64,000 nt of DNA from an uncultured Clostridia bacterium (GCA_947631995.1 CANRNT010000010.1:1-64000); one strand, 5' to 3'; positions 17,496 to 28,700 are shown, counted from the stretch's first letter. Made by a program: numbers and translations. The notes: generated from the sequence alone by a model not told the origin.

Positions 17496-18290
17496 ATGTA
17501 TATCTCGGGCAAGGATAACCAGAATATAAAGCATCTCTGCGCTCTTATGAGCAGCAGTAAAACGCGAAGAGAATACGGCGAATTTGTCATAGAGGGCGCA
17601 AGAAACTGTATAGACGTCCTTTGCGAGGGTGCAAGGGGCAGCACAGATGTTACAGCGCTTTTTTACACAAAGCAGGCAGCCGAAAAGTATTTTGAGCAAG
17701 CACCGGAAACGCTCGCGGAAAAGTGCGGCTGCAAATGCTTTGAGATATCGGCAGAGCTTTCGCAAAGGCTTTCTGAGGGACGATCGAGCCAAGGAGTGTT
17801 CGCGGCGGCAAAAATGCTCCATAAAAGTATAGAAACGCTTGAAAGCGGCGGTAAGCTGTTAGTGCTTGACGGCCTGCAGGATCCCGGCAATGTCGGTACT
17901 GTTCTGCGTACCTGCGACGCCGTTGGAGCAAGCGGGGCGGTGCTTACGAACAATTGCTGCGATGTGTATAACCCAAAGGTAGTAAGAGCGGCAATGGGAA
18001 GTATGGCAAGAGTGCCGCTGTATATCGAGAACGATTTTTATAAGACCGTCGATGTGCTGAAAGAAAAAGGATACTTGAATATCGCTTCGGTGATAAACGG
18101 CGGAAAAGATATAACAGGCTTTGATTTTGACAGACCGTGCGCGCTGTATATAGGCAACGAGGGCAGCGGTATGCCGAAAGAGCATATCGACCGCTGCGAC
18201 GAGAAGGTGACCGTAAAGATGTGCGGCAGGATAAATTCTCTGAACGCAGCGTCTGCGGCTACGATAATGCTTTGGGAGATGTTCAGATGA
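17496..18290 (+). CDS. TrmH/SpoU-family RNA 2'-O-methyltransferase
   Basis: A 264-residue SAM-dependent methylase of rRNA or tRNA ribose. The N-terminal substrate-binding part (1-100) contains SKTRREYGEFVIEGARN. The trefoil-knot domain shows the three SPOUT motifs: LQDPGNVGTVLRT (about 127-139), YIGNEGSGMP and SLNAASAATIMLWE. GGAGG lies before ATG at 17,496. Genes of this class commonly sit beside infC-rpmI-rplT in Firmicutes. The target nucleotide cannot be told; ysgA/rlmB-type are both possible. It ends in an ATGA overlap with dprA. Confidence 0.88.
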   Translation: MYISGKDNQNIKHLCALMSSSKTRREYGEFVIEGARNCIDVLCEGARGSTDVTALFYTKQAAEKYFEQAPETLAEKCGCKCFEISAELSQRLSEGRSSQGVFAAAKMLHKSIETLESGGKLLVLDGLQDPGNVGTVLRTCDAVGASGAVLTNNCCDVYNPKVVRAAMGSMARVPLYIENDFYKTVDVLKEKGYLNIASVINGGKDITGFDFDRPCALYIGNEGSGMPKEHIDRCDEKVTVKMCGRINSLNAASAATIMLWEMFR

Positions 18291-19540
18291 CGAATTTGAA
18301 TAATGACGAGATCTTGTACTGGGCATGGCTGACGATAGCGTTCGGGCCCGCCAACGAAAGAAAGTGGGCTGTCAGCGCAAGATTTGACAGCGTGACGGAT
18401 TTCTATGACGCCGTGCATAACGGCTTTTCCGAGGGAATGACTGCCGACGAGGTAAAGCATTTGAGGAGCGCTTCGCTGAAGCAGGCGCAGGGACTTCTGA
18501 ATAAGTGCGCGGAACACGGTATAAACGTGTGCGGCTATTCCGATGAGAATTACCCCAAGTCGCTCAAGGAAATATATGATCCGCCGTCGCTGCTGTTCAG
18601 CTACGGGGATATAGGCTTTCTTAACGAGAGCGCGACTATCGGAGTGGTCGGCGCAAGAAAGATAACGGATTATTCGCATAACGTGACCGACAGCCTTTGC
18701 AGAAATCTTGCGCAGAGCGGTATCGTGATAGTGAGCGGCTTTGCAATGGGCGTGGATTCTGCCGCCCATAACGCAGCGATAGAGGCGGGCGGAAAAACGG
18801 TCGCGGTGCTCGGCAGCGGATTGGAGTATGATTACCCGAGAGGAAGCGCAGAGCTCAAAAAGCTCATAAGCGAGCACGGCGCTGTGATATCGGAGTATTA
18901 TCCTACATCGGCGGGAAATCATTTGAGCTTCAAGGCAAGGAACAGGATACTTTCGGGACTGTCAAAAGGCGTGTTGGTGGTGCAAGCGTCAAAGACCAGC
19001 GGCTCGCTGAATACGGCTTCTTACGCCGTGCAGCAGGGGAAAGACCTGTATGTAGTTCCGCCGCATGACATTTTTTCTCCCGAATACGCGGGAGCGGCAC
19101 AGCTTATCCGCGACGGCGCGATATCTGTATTTTCACATTGCGATATACTTTATGAATATTATTCGGACTATCCACATAAAATTAGCTTTACAAAGGATCC
19201 CGACGCTTTCGTTGACAGATCGGGCACCAGTATGTTTTTCGCCGCCGATATCCCGATAGAGAAGAAAAGTGAGCCGGCAAAGCGCGCCCACAGCAACGAC
19301 GGCGCCAAAAAAGATACTGTCGCCGAAAATAAAGCAGAGAAAGCAAAACAAATAGATATGTCGGCGCTGAACGAGGTCCAGAAAAAAATAATCGGGGAGC
19401 TCGAAAAAGCTCCCGCGGCAGCAGACGAGCTTGCGGACAAGCTGGATATAGACGTGTCCGAGCTGTTCACCGAGCTTACGGCTCTGGAGATAGAGGGTCA
19501 TGTAAATAGCCTTGCCGGAAGCCGTTACGAGCTGGCATAA
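18287..19540 (+). CDS. dprA: DNA-processing protein DprA
   Basis: A 417-residue protein that loads RecA onto incoming single-stranded DNA during transformation. The extended Rossmann fold shows GVVGARKITDYS, SGFAMGVDSAAH, AVLGSGLEYDYP and FKARNRILSGL; the last 70 residues form a winged helix after a Lys/Ala-rich linker. The ATG at 18,287 overlaps the previous stop; a longer frame reading back to 18,137 lies inside the methyltransferase gene and has no ribosome site. dprA-topA-trmFO is a common Firmicutes order. Confidence 0.93.
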   Translation: MTNLNNDEILYWAWLTIAFGPANERKWAVSARFDSVTDFYDAVHNGFSEGMTADEVKHLRSASLKQAQGLLNKCAEHGINVCGYSDENYPKSLKEIYDPPSLLFSYGDIGFLNESATIGVVGARKITDYSHNVTDSLCRNLAQSGIVIVSGFAMGVDSAAHNAAIEAGGKTVAVLGSGLEYDYPRGSAELKKLISEHGAVISEYYPTSAGNHLSFKARNRILSGLSKGVLVVQASKTSGSLNTASYAVQQGKDLYVVPPHDIFSPEYAGAAQLIRDGAISVFSHCDILYEYYSDYPHKISFTKDPDAFVDRSGTSMFFAADIPIEKKSEPAKRAHSNDGAKKDTVAENKAEKAKQIDMSALNEVQKKIIGELEKAPAAADELADKLDIDVSELFTELTALEIEGHVNSLAGSRYELA

Positions 19541-19560
19541 ACGTTAGGAGGAAATAACAG

Positions 19561-21669
19561 TTGTCAACACTGATAATAGTTGAATCGCCTACAAAGGTGC
19601 ATACGATAAAAAGATATCTCAGCTCCGATTACGAGGTCATGGCGTCAATGGGTCACCTGCGCGACCTGCCCAAGTCAAAGTTCGGAGTTGATATCGAAAA
19701 CGACTTCCGCCCGCAGTATATAGATATAAAGGGCAAGGAAGCGCTTATCAAGAGCATAAAGGCAAAGGCGAGCAAGAGCGATAAGGTGTATCTTGCCGGA
19801 GACCCCGACCGTGAGGGAGAGGCGATATCATGGCACCTCGCGCAGATACTCAAGCTGGATATGAACGATAAAAACAGGATAACCTTTAACGAGATAACCG
19901 AAAAGGGCATAAAACAGGGCATAGCCAATCCAAGATGTATAGACGAAAATCTTGTCAATGCACAGCAGGCAAGACGTATACTTGACAGGATAGTCGGCTA
20001 TAAGCTGTCGCCTTTTTTGTGGAAAAAGGTAAGAAAAGGACTTTCTGCGGGAAGAGTGCAGTCGGTAGCGGTGAGAATGATAGTAGACCGCGAGGAGGAA
20101 ATACGCAATTTTGTTTCCCGTGAATACTGGACGGTGGAAGCAAAGCTGTCAGCGCCGCCCTCGCGTAAGGTGTTTACGGCGAAGCTCGTTTCGTTTGACG
20201 GCAAAAAGCTCGACGATAAAACATCTCTGACAGATAAAGCAAGCGCCGACCGTATACTCGCAAGCCTTGACGGAGCGGAGTATGTAGTCAAAAAGGTAAA
20301 GAAAAGCGTTCACAAAAAGTCGCCTGCCGCACCGTTCATAACCTCAACGCTCCAGCAGGAGGCGTCGAAGAAGTGGGGATTTCAGTCAAGAAGAACGATG
20401 AAGACCGCGCAGGAGCTGTATGAAGGCGTGGATATCAAAGGCTTCGGCGCAATAGGTCTGATAACATATATGAGAACGGACAGCCTGCGTATCTCGGACG
20501 AGGCAAGGGACGCTGCGTATCAGTATATACGCTCGGCTTACGGAGATAATTATCTTCCCGAGGCTCCGAGAAAATTCAAAACAAAAGCAGGAGCGCAGGA
20601 CGCCCACGAGGCAATTCGTCCTACACGCCCCGACATAACCCCCGATATGGTAAAGGCAAGCGGAGTTTCTGCCGACCAGTATAAGCTCTATAAGCTCATA
20701 TGGGAAAGATTTATAGCCAGTCAAATGGCTAACTGCCTGCTCGATACAGTCTCGGTGGATATAAACGCCGGCGGACATATATTCAAGGCGAGCGGATATT
20801 CTGTAAAGTTTGACGGTTATACCGTGCTGTATGAGGAAGTCAAGGACGACGAGGAAGAAAAAAAGAACGAGCTTCCTCCCCTGAAGCAGGGAGATGTGCT
20901 GAAGCTGCGTTCGCTCGACGGAGTTCAGCATTTTACACAGCCGCCTGCAAGATATACCGAAGCAACGCTTGTAAAAGCGTTTGAGGAAAACGGTATCGGC
21001 AGACCGTCCACTTATGCGCCGACTATAACTACAATACTCCAAAGAAGCTATGTTGAAAGAGACGGCAAACAGATAAAGCCTACTACCTTGGGCGAGGTAA
21101 CTACCGAGCTGATGAAAGAGCATTTCGATAATATAGTAGATGTGAAGTTCACAGCCGGTATGGAAAGCAAGCTCGACAGCGTCGAGGTAGGCACGGTCGA
21201 TTGGGTGGATATGCTGAAGAGGTTCTATCAGGATTTCAGCAAGGAGCTTTCAACAGCAGAAACGGTCATGGAGGGCAAAAGAGTAAAAATACCCGACGAG
21301 GCAACGGACGACGTGTGTGAGATATGCGGAAAACCTATGGTAATAAAGATAGGCAGGTTCGGAAAATTTCTTGCATGCTCGGGTTTCCCCGAATGTACGA
21401 ATACACGCAGGCTCGTTACCGAGGCTGACGGCAAGTGTCCTTACTGCGGCGGCAAGCTGCTGCTCAAAAAGACCAAAAAGGGTAAGAAGTATTACGGGTG
21501 CATTAAAAATCCCGAATGTAGTTTTATGACGTGGGATCTTCCCACAAAACAGACCTGCCCCAAATGCGGAAGCACCCTGTTCAGAAAGGGCGGCAAAAAC
21601 GGTAAGCTGATATGCTATAAAGAGGGCTGCGGATTTGAAAAGCAGCAGGGAGACGGCGATGAGGGCTAA
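19561..21669 (+). CDS. topA: DNA topoisomerase I
   Basis: A 702-residue type IA topoisomerase that relaxes negative supercoils. The TOPRIM domain is at 1-115 (IVESPTK; DPDREGE at 81-87), AGRVQSVAVR at about 163-172, and the catalytic tyrosine is Y303 in GLITYMRTDS. Three C-terminal Cys4 zinc ribbons (about 575-700) start CEICGKP, CPYCGGK and CPKCGST. The start is TTG at 19,561 after AGGAGG; translation begins MSTLIIVES. The end overlaps trmFO by 11 bases. Confidence 0.96.
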   Translation: MSTLIIVESPTKVHTIKRYLSSDYEVMASMGHLRDLPKSKFGVDIENDFRPQYIDIKGKEALIKSIKAKASKSDKVYLAGDPDREGEAISWHLAQILKLDMNDKNRITFNEITEKGIKQGIANPRCIDENLVNAQQARRILDRIVGYKLSPFLWKKVRKGLSAGRVQSVAVRMIVDREEEIRNFVSREYWTVEAKLSAPPSRKVFTAKLVSFDGKKLDDKTSLTDKASADRILASLDGAEYVVKKVKKSVHKKSPAAPFITSTLQQEASKKWGFQSRRTMKTAQELYEGVDIKGFGAIGLITYMRTDSLRISDEARDAAYQYIRSAYGDNYLPEAPRKFKTKAGAQDAHEAIRPTRPDITPDMVKASGVSADQYKLYKLIWERFIASQMANCLLDTVSVDINAGGHIFKASGYSVKFDGYTVLYEEVKDDEEEKKNELPPLKQGDVLKLRSLDGVQHFTQPPARYTEATLVKAFEENGIGRPSTYAPTITTILQRSYVERDGKQIKPTTLGEVTTELMKEHFDNIVDVKFTAGMESKLDSVEVGTVDWVDMLKRFYQDFSKELSTAETVMEGKRVKIPDEATDDVCEICGKPMVIKIGRFGKFLACSGFPECTNTRRLVTEADGKCPYCGGKLLLKKTKKGKKYYGCIKNPECSFMTWDLPTKQTCPKCGSTLFRKGGKNGKLICYKEGCGFEKQQGDGDEG

Positions 21670-22990
21670 CGTCATCGGAGCGGGTCTTGCAGGCTGCGAG
21701 GCGGCTTGGCAGCTCGCAAATGCGGGTATAAACGTGCGGCTTTTTGAGATGAAGCCGATAAAGTATTCGCCTGCGCATAAATATCAGGGCTTCGCGGAGC
21801 TTGTTTGTTCAAACTCGCTCAAAGCCGAAAGGCTCGGCTCGGCGGCGGGTATGCTGAAGCAGGAAATGCGTATGTTCGGCTCACTCATCATGCAGTGCGC
21901 TGATATGTCCAGAGTTTCGGCAGGCGGAGCATTGGCGGTGGACAGAGTAAAGTTCTCCGATACCGTTACAGAGAAAATAAAGTCGCATGAGCTGATAGAA
22001 TGTGTTAACCGTGAGGTGTGCGAAATACCTGACGGCGAGTATACCGTTATTGCAACAGGGCCGCTCACTAGTGAGCCTCTTGCGGAAAGTATACAAAAAA
22101 TGTGCGGAGAGTATTTGTATTTTCACGACGCCGCTGCCCCGATAGTTACCTTTGACAGTATAGATATGAGCAAGGCTTTTCTGGCTTCGAGATACGGCAG
22201 AGGAGAAGCCGATTATATCAACTGCCCTATGGATAAGGACGAATATACGGCGTTTTATAACGCGCTGACAAATGCGGAGAGCGCCGAACTGCACGACTTT
22301 GACAAAGAGCATTTCGCGCGCGACGGCTTCAAGGTTTACGAGGGCTGTATGCCGATAGAGGTGCTCGCCAAGCGCGGAGAGGATACCATGCGCTTCGGGC
22401 CGCTCAAGCCCGTGGGTCTTACAGACCCAAAAACAGGCAGACGTCCGTATGCGGCAGTACAGCTTCGCGCCGAGAACGCCGAGAAAAGTATGTACAATAT
22501 CGTCGGCTTTCAGACGAACCTTAAATTTCCCGAGCAGAAAAGAGTTTTTTCTATGATACCCGGTCTTGAGAACGCCGAGTTCGTCCGCTTCGGGGTCATG
22601 CACAGGAATACGTTCATAAATTCTCCGAAGCTGCTCGACGAGCATTTCTGTATGAGAAGCAATGATAAAATATACTTCGCAGGGCAGATAACGGGAGTTG
22701 AAGGGTATACGGAATCGGCGGCAAGCGGTATATTTGCAGGACTGTCGCTGGCGGAAAAGCTGCGCGGCAGAGAAGTGTTCTCGCTGCCCGATACAACAAT
22801 GCTAGGTTCTTTGTGCAGATACATAAGCAGCGAAAGCAATGCGGATTTTCAGCCTATGGGCAGCAGCATGGGGATACTTCCGCCCCTTGCACAAAGGATA
22901 AGAAATAAACAGGAAAGATACGAAGCTATGGCGCAAAGAGGTCTTGACGATCTTAAACGCACTATCGACAGCTACAGCGCTGTCAGATAA
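21659..22990 (+). CDS. trmFO: methylenetetrahydrofolate--tRNA-(uracil-54-C5)-methyltransferase
   Basis: A 443-residue flavoprotein making m5U54 in tRNA from methylenetetrahydrofolate and FADH2. The FAD fold begins VIGAGLAGCEAAW; ELVCSNSLK holds the conserved catalytic Cys; the C-terminal FAD motif FAGQITGVEGYTES is present. The start ATG at 21,659 follows AGGGAG inside the end of topA; a start 24 bases earlier would lack a ribosome site. Confidence 0.95.
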   Translation: MRANVIGAGLAGCEAAWQLANAGINVRLFEMKPIKYSPAHKYQGFAELVCSNSLKAERLGSAAGMLKQEMRMFGSLIMQCADMSRVSAGGALAVDRVKFSDTVTEKIKSHELIECVNREVCEIPDGEYTVIATGPLTSEPLAESIQKMCGEYLYFHDAAAPIVTFDSIDMSKAFLASRYGRGEADYINCPMDKDEYTAFYNALTNAESAELHDFDKEHFARDGFKVYEGCMPIEVLAKRGEDTMRFGPLKPVGLTDPKTGRRPYAAVQLRAENAEKSMYNIVGFQTNLKFPEQKRVFSMIPGLENAEFVRFGVMHRNTFINSPKLLDEHFCMRSNDKIYFAGQITGVEGYTESAASGIFAGLSLAEKLRGREVFSLPDTTMLGSLCRYISSESNADFQPMGSSMGILPPLAQRIRNKQERYEAMAQRGLDDLKRTIDSYSAVR

Positions 22991-23002
22991 GGAGATGTTG
23001 TT

Positions 23003-24028
23003 ATGAATATCGTGTTGGACGCTTTCGGGGGAGATAACGCCCCTTTGGAGATAATAAAGGGCGCGATAGACGCTCACAAGGGATTGTCCGTCGATATAAC
23101 TCTGGTAGGCATGGAGGATAAGATAAAAAAATGCGCAGAGGATAACTCGCTGGATATAAGCGGCTTGAAAATACGTCATGCCCCGGACGTTATAGAGATA
23201 TGCGACGACGCTATGACGATACGTTCGTCGAAAAGCGAGTCGTCTATGGCTGTCGGTCTGAAAATGGTAGCGACAGGCGAGGGTGACGCTTTTGTTTCGG
23301 CGGGTTCGACTGCGGCTCTGGTAGTCGGAGCAACGCTGATAGTCAAGCGTATAAAGGGAATAAAAAGAGCTGCGCTGGCGACCGTGCTGCCTACCGAAGC
23401 GGAACCGTTCATGCTGCTTGACAGCGGCGCTAATGCCGATTGCAAGCCCGAAATGCTCCTCCAGTTCGGCATAATGGGAAGCGCGTATATGAATAAGGTC
23501 ATGAAGTTCAATGAACCGACCGTCGGTCTTGCCAACATAGGCTCGGAGGAATCAAAGGGCAGAGAACTGGAGCTTGCAAGCTATAAGCTTTTGCAGGAAG
23601 CTCCGATAAATTTCATCGGCAACGTTGAAGCAAGGGAGCTGCCTCGCGGCAATTGCAGAGTCGTGGTGGCGGACGGATTTACGGGAAATATGCTGCTGAA
23701 GCTTTATGAGGGCATGGGCAAGTTCATAGGCAGCGAGATGAAAAAGCTTCTCACAAGCAGCCTTTTGTCAAAAATAGGCGCTTTGTTCCTGATGAAAAAT
23801 GTAAAAGCGTTCAGAAAGCGCATGGACTATAAAGAGTACGGCGGTGCGCCGCTGCTCGGAGCGGGAAAACCCGTTATCAAAGCGCACGGAAGCTCCGACG
23901 CAAAGGCTATATATAACGCTGTGCGTCAGGCAAAAGAGTTCACGGAGGGCAATGTTATCAGCGAGGTAACCAAGGCTCTGGAGATAATAAAAGAAAAACA
24001 GTCGGCTGCGGCTGCAGCAGCGGAATAA
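23003..24028 (+). CDS. plsX: phosphate acyltransferase PlsX
   Basis: A 341-residue peripheral membrane enzyme turning acyl-ACP into acyl-phosphate for phospholipid synthesis. It begins NIVLDAFGGDNAP and has SAGSTAALV, LLDSGAN, NIGSEE and VVADGFTGN, typical of PlsX. It lies 12 bases after trmFO. The acpP gene often found between plsX and rnc is absent. Confidence 0.95.
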   Translation: MNIVLDAFGGDNAPLEIIKGAIDAHKGLSVDITLVGMEDKIKKCAEDNSLDISGLKIRHAPDVIEICDDAMTIRSSKSESSMAVGLKMVATGEGDAFVSAGSTAALVVGATLIVKRIKGIKRAALATVLPTEAEPFMLLDSGANADCKPEMLLQFGIMGSAYMNKVMKFNEPTVGLANIGSEESKGRELELASYKLLQEAPINFIGNVEARELPRGNCRVVVADGFTGNMLLKLYEGMGKFIGSEMKKLLTSSLLSKIGALFLMKNVKAFRKRMDYKEYGGAPLLGAGKPVIKAHGSSDAKAIYNAVRQAKEFTEGNVISEVTKALEIIKEKQSAAAAAAE

Positions 24029-24047
24029 AAAAGGAAGTCGGAGTGAA

Positions 24048-24746
24048 ATGAACGAACAGAACAATCTTGAGCAGTTTGAGGAAAAGATAGGTTATAAATT
24101 CAAGAATAAGGAACTGCTGTACGAGGCGCTGTCACACAGCTCGTTTGCCAATGAGAAGAAGGACAAAAAAAGCAATGAGCGTCTGGAATTTCTGGGTGAC
24201 TCCGTGCTTTCCATAGTTGTGTCGAATTACATTTTTCACCACGAGCAGAAAATGCCCGAGGGTGATCTGTCAAAGCTGAGAGCGTCGCTGGTGTGCGAAA
24301 AAGCGCTGTTCGAGTTTGCCAAGGAGATAGACCTCAGCGAGCATATCATGCTCGGCAAGGGCGAGGAACACTCGGGCGGCAGGAACCGTCCGTCGATAGT
24401 GTCCGACGCGTTTGAAGCGGTAATAGCCGCTATATATCTGGACGGCGGAATGGAAGCCGCGTCAAGGCATATACTCAGATTTATGCCGAAAGATCTGCAT
24501 AATATGGAGAAAGTGTCTTTCTACGATTACAAAACGACATTGCAGGAGATAGTGCAGAAAAATTCAGAGGAACGGGTCGAGTATGTGCTGGCGGACGAAA
24601 CAGGCCCCGCACACGATAAGCAGTTCACCGTCAACGTTATGCTGAATTCAAACGTTATAGGTACGGGCAAGGGTCCGTCCAAGAAGAGCGCGGAACAGCA
24701 GGCTGCCAAGGAAGCGCTTGTGCTTATGGGATATAAGTATGACTAA
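24048..24746 (+). CDS. rnc: ribonuclease III
   Basis: A 232-residue double-strand-specific endoribonuclease for rRNA and mRNA processing. The catalytic signature NERLEFLGDSVL is at about 43-54, and a second acidic site is in DAFEAVIAAIYLD. The double-stranded-RNA-binding domain fills residues 155-228 and ends GPSKKSAEQQAAKEAL. It lies 19 bases after plsX and overlaps the next gene by eight bases. Confidence 0.95.
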   Translation: MNEQNNLEQFEEKIGYKFKNKELLYEALSHSSFANEKKDKKSNERLEFLGDSVLSIVVSNYIFHHEQKMPEGDLSKLRASLVCEKALFEFAKEIDLSEHIMLGKGEEHSGGRNRPSIVSDAFEAVIAAIYLDGGMEAASRHILRFMPKDLHNMEKVSFYDYKTTLQEIVQKNSEERVEYVLADETGPAHDKQFTVNVMLNSNVIGTGKGPSKKSAEQQAAKEALVLMGYKYD

Positions 24747-25743
24747 GCACAGCAATGTTTCGATATTCGTTCCGCATATAGGCTGCCCGAATAAGTGCGC
24801 TTTCTGCGATCAGCATGTGATCAGCGGTGCTCAGAAAGCTCCCTCGGCAGATGACGTCAGACGTATATGCGAACAGGCGACAAATGAGATATCGGATCGC
24901 AAAAACGCTGAGATAGCATTCTTTGGCGGAAGCTTTACCGCAATACCGAGAAGCTATATGACAGAGCTTCTGGAAGCGACAAAGGGTTTTGTCGGGGAAA
25001 GCGGATTCAAGGGGATAAGGATATCGACGCGCCCCGACTGCATTGACGGGGAGATATTGGAGATACTTAAAAAATATGGGGTAACTGCGATAGAACTCGG
25101 AGCGCAGTCCATGTCCGACGAGGTGTTGACTGCGAATGACAGAGGTCATAACGCGCAGTCAGTTGCGGACGCCTCACGCCTGATAAAAGAGTTCGGCTTT
25201 GAGCTTGGTCTGCAAATGATGATGGGACTTTATAAAAGCAGCGAGCAAAAAGAACGTGAAACGCTTCGCAGGATAATAGCGCTCCGACCTGATACGGTGA
25301 GGATATATCCCGTCGTCGTGCTGGAGGGCACGAAGCTGGCAGAGCTGTATAAGTCGGGCGAATATGAGCTTATGCCGTTTGAAAAGATAGTGTCGCTGTG
25401 CGCGGAGTTTCTCGATGAGTTTGAAGAACAGGGCATAAGAGTAATAAAATGCGGTCTTCATGCTTCTGACGGCGTTGACGGAGAGAGAATAGCAGGATAT
25501 TATCACCCTGCTTTTCGCGAGCTGTGCGAGAGCGAAAGATACAGAAAACTTATAGAGGATATCTTTGCGGAGGAGCATATCGTGAGCGGCAATGTTACGT
25601 TGTCGGTCGCAGCTCCATGTATCAGCAGAGCGGCAGGCCATAAAAAGTGCAATACGGAATATTTCAGAAATAAGGGAATTAATATAACATTCGTCGGCGA
25701 TGACGGTCAGACGGAGAAAATAAAGGTAAAAGAACGGCGGTGA
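24739..25743 (+). CDS. radical SAM protein, Elp3-like
   Basis: A 334-residue radical SAM enzyme. The cluster ligands are C16, C20 and C23 in GCPNKCAFC; the SAM-binding segment AFFGGSFTAIP and the barrel motif AIELGAQSM follow. The C-terminal part has no acetyltransferase domain, so it is the bacterial Elp3-core type, likely a tRNA or other RNA modifying enzyme; the substrate is unknown. The start ATG at 24,739 is inside the end of rnc. It sits between rnc and smc, four bases before smc. Confidence 0.85.
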   Translation: MTKHSNVSIFVPHIGCPNKCAFCDQHVISGAQKAPSADDVRRICEQATNEISDRKNAEIAFFGGSFTAIPRSYMTELLEATKGFVGESGFKGIRISTRPDCIDGEILEILKKYGVTAIELGAQSMSDEVLTANDRGHNAQSVADASRLIKEFGFELGLQMMMGLYKSSEQKERETLRRIIALRPDTVRIYPVVVLEGTKLAELYKSGEYELMPFEKIVSLCAEFLDEFEEQGIRVIKCGLHASDGVDGERIAGYYHPAFRELCESERYRKLIEDIFAEEHIVSGNVTLSVAAPCISRAAGHKKCNTEYFRNKGINITFVGDDGQTEKIKVKERR

Positions 25744-25747
25744 GCAA

Positions 25748-28700
25748 ATGCACCTGATATCATTGGAGCTTCAGGGCTTTAAGTCTTTTCCCGATAAGGT
25801 GAAGCTGGAGTTCGGAAAAGGAATAACGGGCGTTGTAGGTCCTAACGGGAGCGGAAAAAGTAATATAGGCGACGCTATGCGCTGGGTCATGGGAGAGCAG
25901 TCCACCAAAACGCTTCGCGGCGGAAAAATGGAGGACGTTATCTTTACGGGCACCGAAAAACGCAAGGCTGTCGGCTTTGCGGTAGCTACGCTCAATATAG
26001 ATAATACTGACCGCAGTCTGAACGTTGACCACGACATCGTTGCAGTTACAAGAAAGCTGTACCGCAGCGGAGAAAGCGAATATATCATAAACGGAGAGCA
26101 GGTCAGGCTGAAAGACGTTGTAGAGCTGTTTATGGATACGGGTCTGGGCAAGGACGGATACTCGATAATAGGTCAGGGCAGGATAGCCGAGATAGTTTCC
26201 GGCAAGCCCGCCGAAAGACGTGAGATATTCGAGGAAGCCGCGGGAGTATCAAAATTCAGATACAGAAAGCTGCAAGCCGAAAGAAAGCTTGTAGCGGCGG
26301 AGGATAATATACTCAGGCTCACCGACATAATAGGCGAACTGGAGAGCAGGATAGAACCGCTCAGAGCGCAGTCGGAAAAGGCGAAAAAATTCAAGCTGCT
26401 AGACGACGAAAAACAGCAGCTGGAAATATCCGTGTGGGTACATCGCCTCAATGAGATGAAAGACGCTGTGACCCGGTTGGAGCAGCATTTGGCGGACGTT
26501 ACCTCGCAGTATGACGACAGCAGCAGGGAAGTCGAAGAGCTTGAAACAAGTATAGAGGACAACCTCATGAATGCCGCACAGTGCGCGGGAGATATAGAAA
26601 AGCTCAGGGAAAATATCCATGAGATAGAAATGGAGCGTTCAAGGTCGCTTTCTCTGACGGCGGTGCTTGAAAATGATATATCGCACATAAGCGAAAGCAT
26701 AGAGAGCATAAAAAACAGGATAGAGCAGTCGTTTATGTCCGCTGACAGACTGAGTGAGCAGAAAGAGGAAAAGCTGAAAGAAGCGCAGTCGGCGCAGAAT
26801 GATATAGACGATCTGGATAAGGATATCGCAGCCTGCGAAAAGGATTTTGACGATATCTCTTTGCGTGACAGCGACGCGCAGCGTTCGGAGGCGGAGCAGA
26901 CCGCCGAGATAAATACTATGTATGTGCGCTCGTCGGAGCTTTCTTTCATGCTGGAAAACTGTAAAAACTCCGCAGCGGATATATCGGAGCAGACGGAAGC
27001 GCTGCTGACAGAGAAAGAACATATTGAAAAGGAGCTTGAGCAGCAGTCACAGGAGAAAAAACAACTGGATAAAAAATTGCTCGAGTGTACAGCGCAGTAT
27101 GACGAGGCTAAAAACAAGCTCGAGGGCTATACCATGCTCCTTAACGGCAAAAAGTCCGAGCTTGAAAAAACACAGTCGGAGTATAACAGGTGCGACAGCG
27201 AAGCAAGGGAAAAGTCACAGCGGCTCAAAATACTCAGCGACCTTGAAAACTCTATGGAGGGCTTTTCACGAAGCGTAAAGCAGGTAATAAAAGCCTCAAA
27301 GCAGGGCAGGATAAGCGGCATACTCGGCTCTCTTGCACAGCTCGTCACCACGGAGCCGAAATATTCCCTCGCCATTGAAACGGCTATGGGAGCGGCAATA
27401 CAGAATATCGTCGTTGAGAATGAGGATACCGCCAAGCGCTGCATACGCTTTTTGAAAGAGGAAAATGCGGGAAGGGCAACTTTTCTGCCGATAACCTCTG
27501 TCAGAGGAAGAAGATATAACGGCGAGGATCTCAGCTCGTATGAGGGATATGTGGCAATGGCCTGTCAACTGGTATCTTACGATAAGCGTCTGGAGGAGAT
27601 AGTCCTTTCTGTGCTGGGTACTACCGTGATAGCCGAAGATATGGATACTGCTGCCGTTATGGCTAAAAAAACAGGCTACAAAACAAGGATAGTAACGCTT
27701 GACGGTCAAGTAATAAACGCAGGCGGCTCGTTCACGGGAGGAAGCGCGTTCGCTTCGGCAGGCATACTTACCCGCCGCAATGAGATAGACAAGCTCAAAG
27801 CGCAGATATCCGAGCTGAATGAAAAAAGCTCGTCGCTTGAAGCGTCTCTTCGCAGACTGCGTCAGGAGAACGATAAGCTTGAGGCCGACTGCAAGGCGCA
27901 AAGCGCGGTGATCGGTGAAAAGAGTACCGAGATAGTAAGGATAGAAACAGAGGTAAAGCGGGTCGCAGATATAAGAACACAGTTGGATACGACCGCAGAA
28001 AGCCTCGAGGACAGACTGCTGAAGCTTTCCGAAAAGATGACTGCCAATGAAAACGAGTATGACAGCGCAAAAGCAGAGCTTTCTCAGCTTTCCGAAAAGA
28101 TAAAGGAAAAGGAAGAACAGCTCGCAAAGGCGCAGCAGAGCCGCAGCGACAGCAGAGGTGAAAGGGAAGCCTTGGCTGAAAAGCTTTCACAGCTTCGTCT
28201 GCGCAGGGTATCTCTGGAAAAAGATAAGCAGATGTTTGAAGATACGGCGCGTCAGATAGAGCAGAGCATACAGGACCTCAGCAGCGACAGGAGTGGGCTG
28301 GAAGAGCAGATAAAACAGCAGTTGGCGGAGATAGATAAAAAGAAGTCGGAGATAGAGGGCATAAAGGCTTCAATGTCCGATCACGACGGCAGTATAAAGA
28401 AAATCAACGAAGAGATAGCCGCGAAGCAGTCGGAGCATTCTCGGTTCGACGCGCTGGCGGCTCAGCAGAGGTCAATGCTGAAAATAAAGAACGACTCGCG
28501 CGAGAAGCTGTCGCAGGACGTTGCGCGAGCGTCCGAAAAGCAAACGGCATTGCAGGACGAGTACGATAAGATAATCGCGTCGCTTTGGGAGCAGTATGAG
28601 CTTTCAAGAAGCGAGGCGATAGAGCGAAGCGAGCCGATAGAGGATATCTCAGCCGCAAACAAGCGCCTTTCGGAGCTGCGCGGAAAGATAAAGCACCTCG

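Noticed and set aside
18137-18286. N-terminal extension of dprA by 50 residues
   Set aside because: It lies wholly inside the methyltransferase gene, is Arg-rich in the manner of a shadow frame and has no ribosome site.
26173-27117. Long minus-strand frame rich in Ser within smc
   Set aside because: Low-complexity composition typical of the reverse frame of a Glu/Lys/Asp-rich coiled coil.
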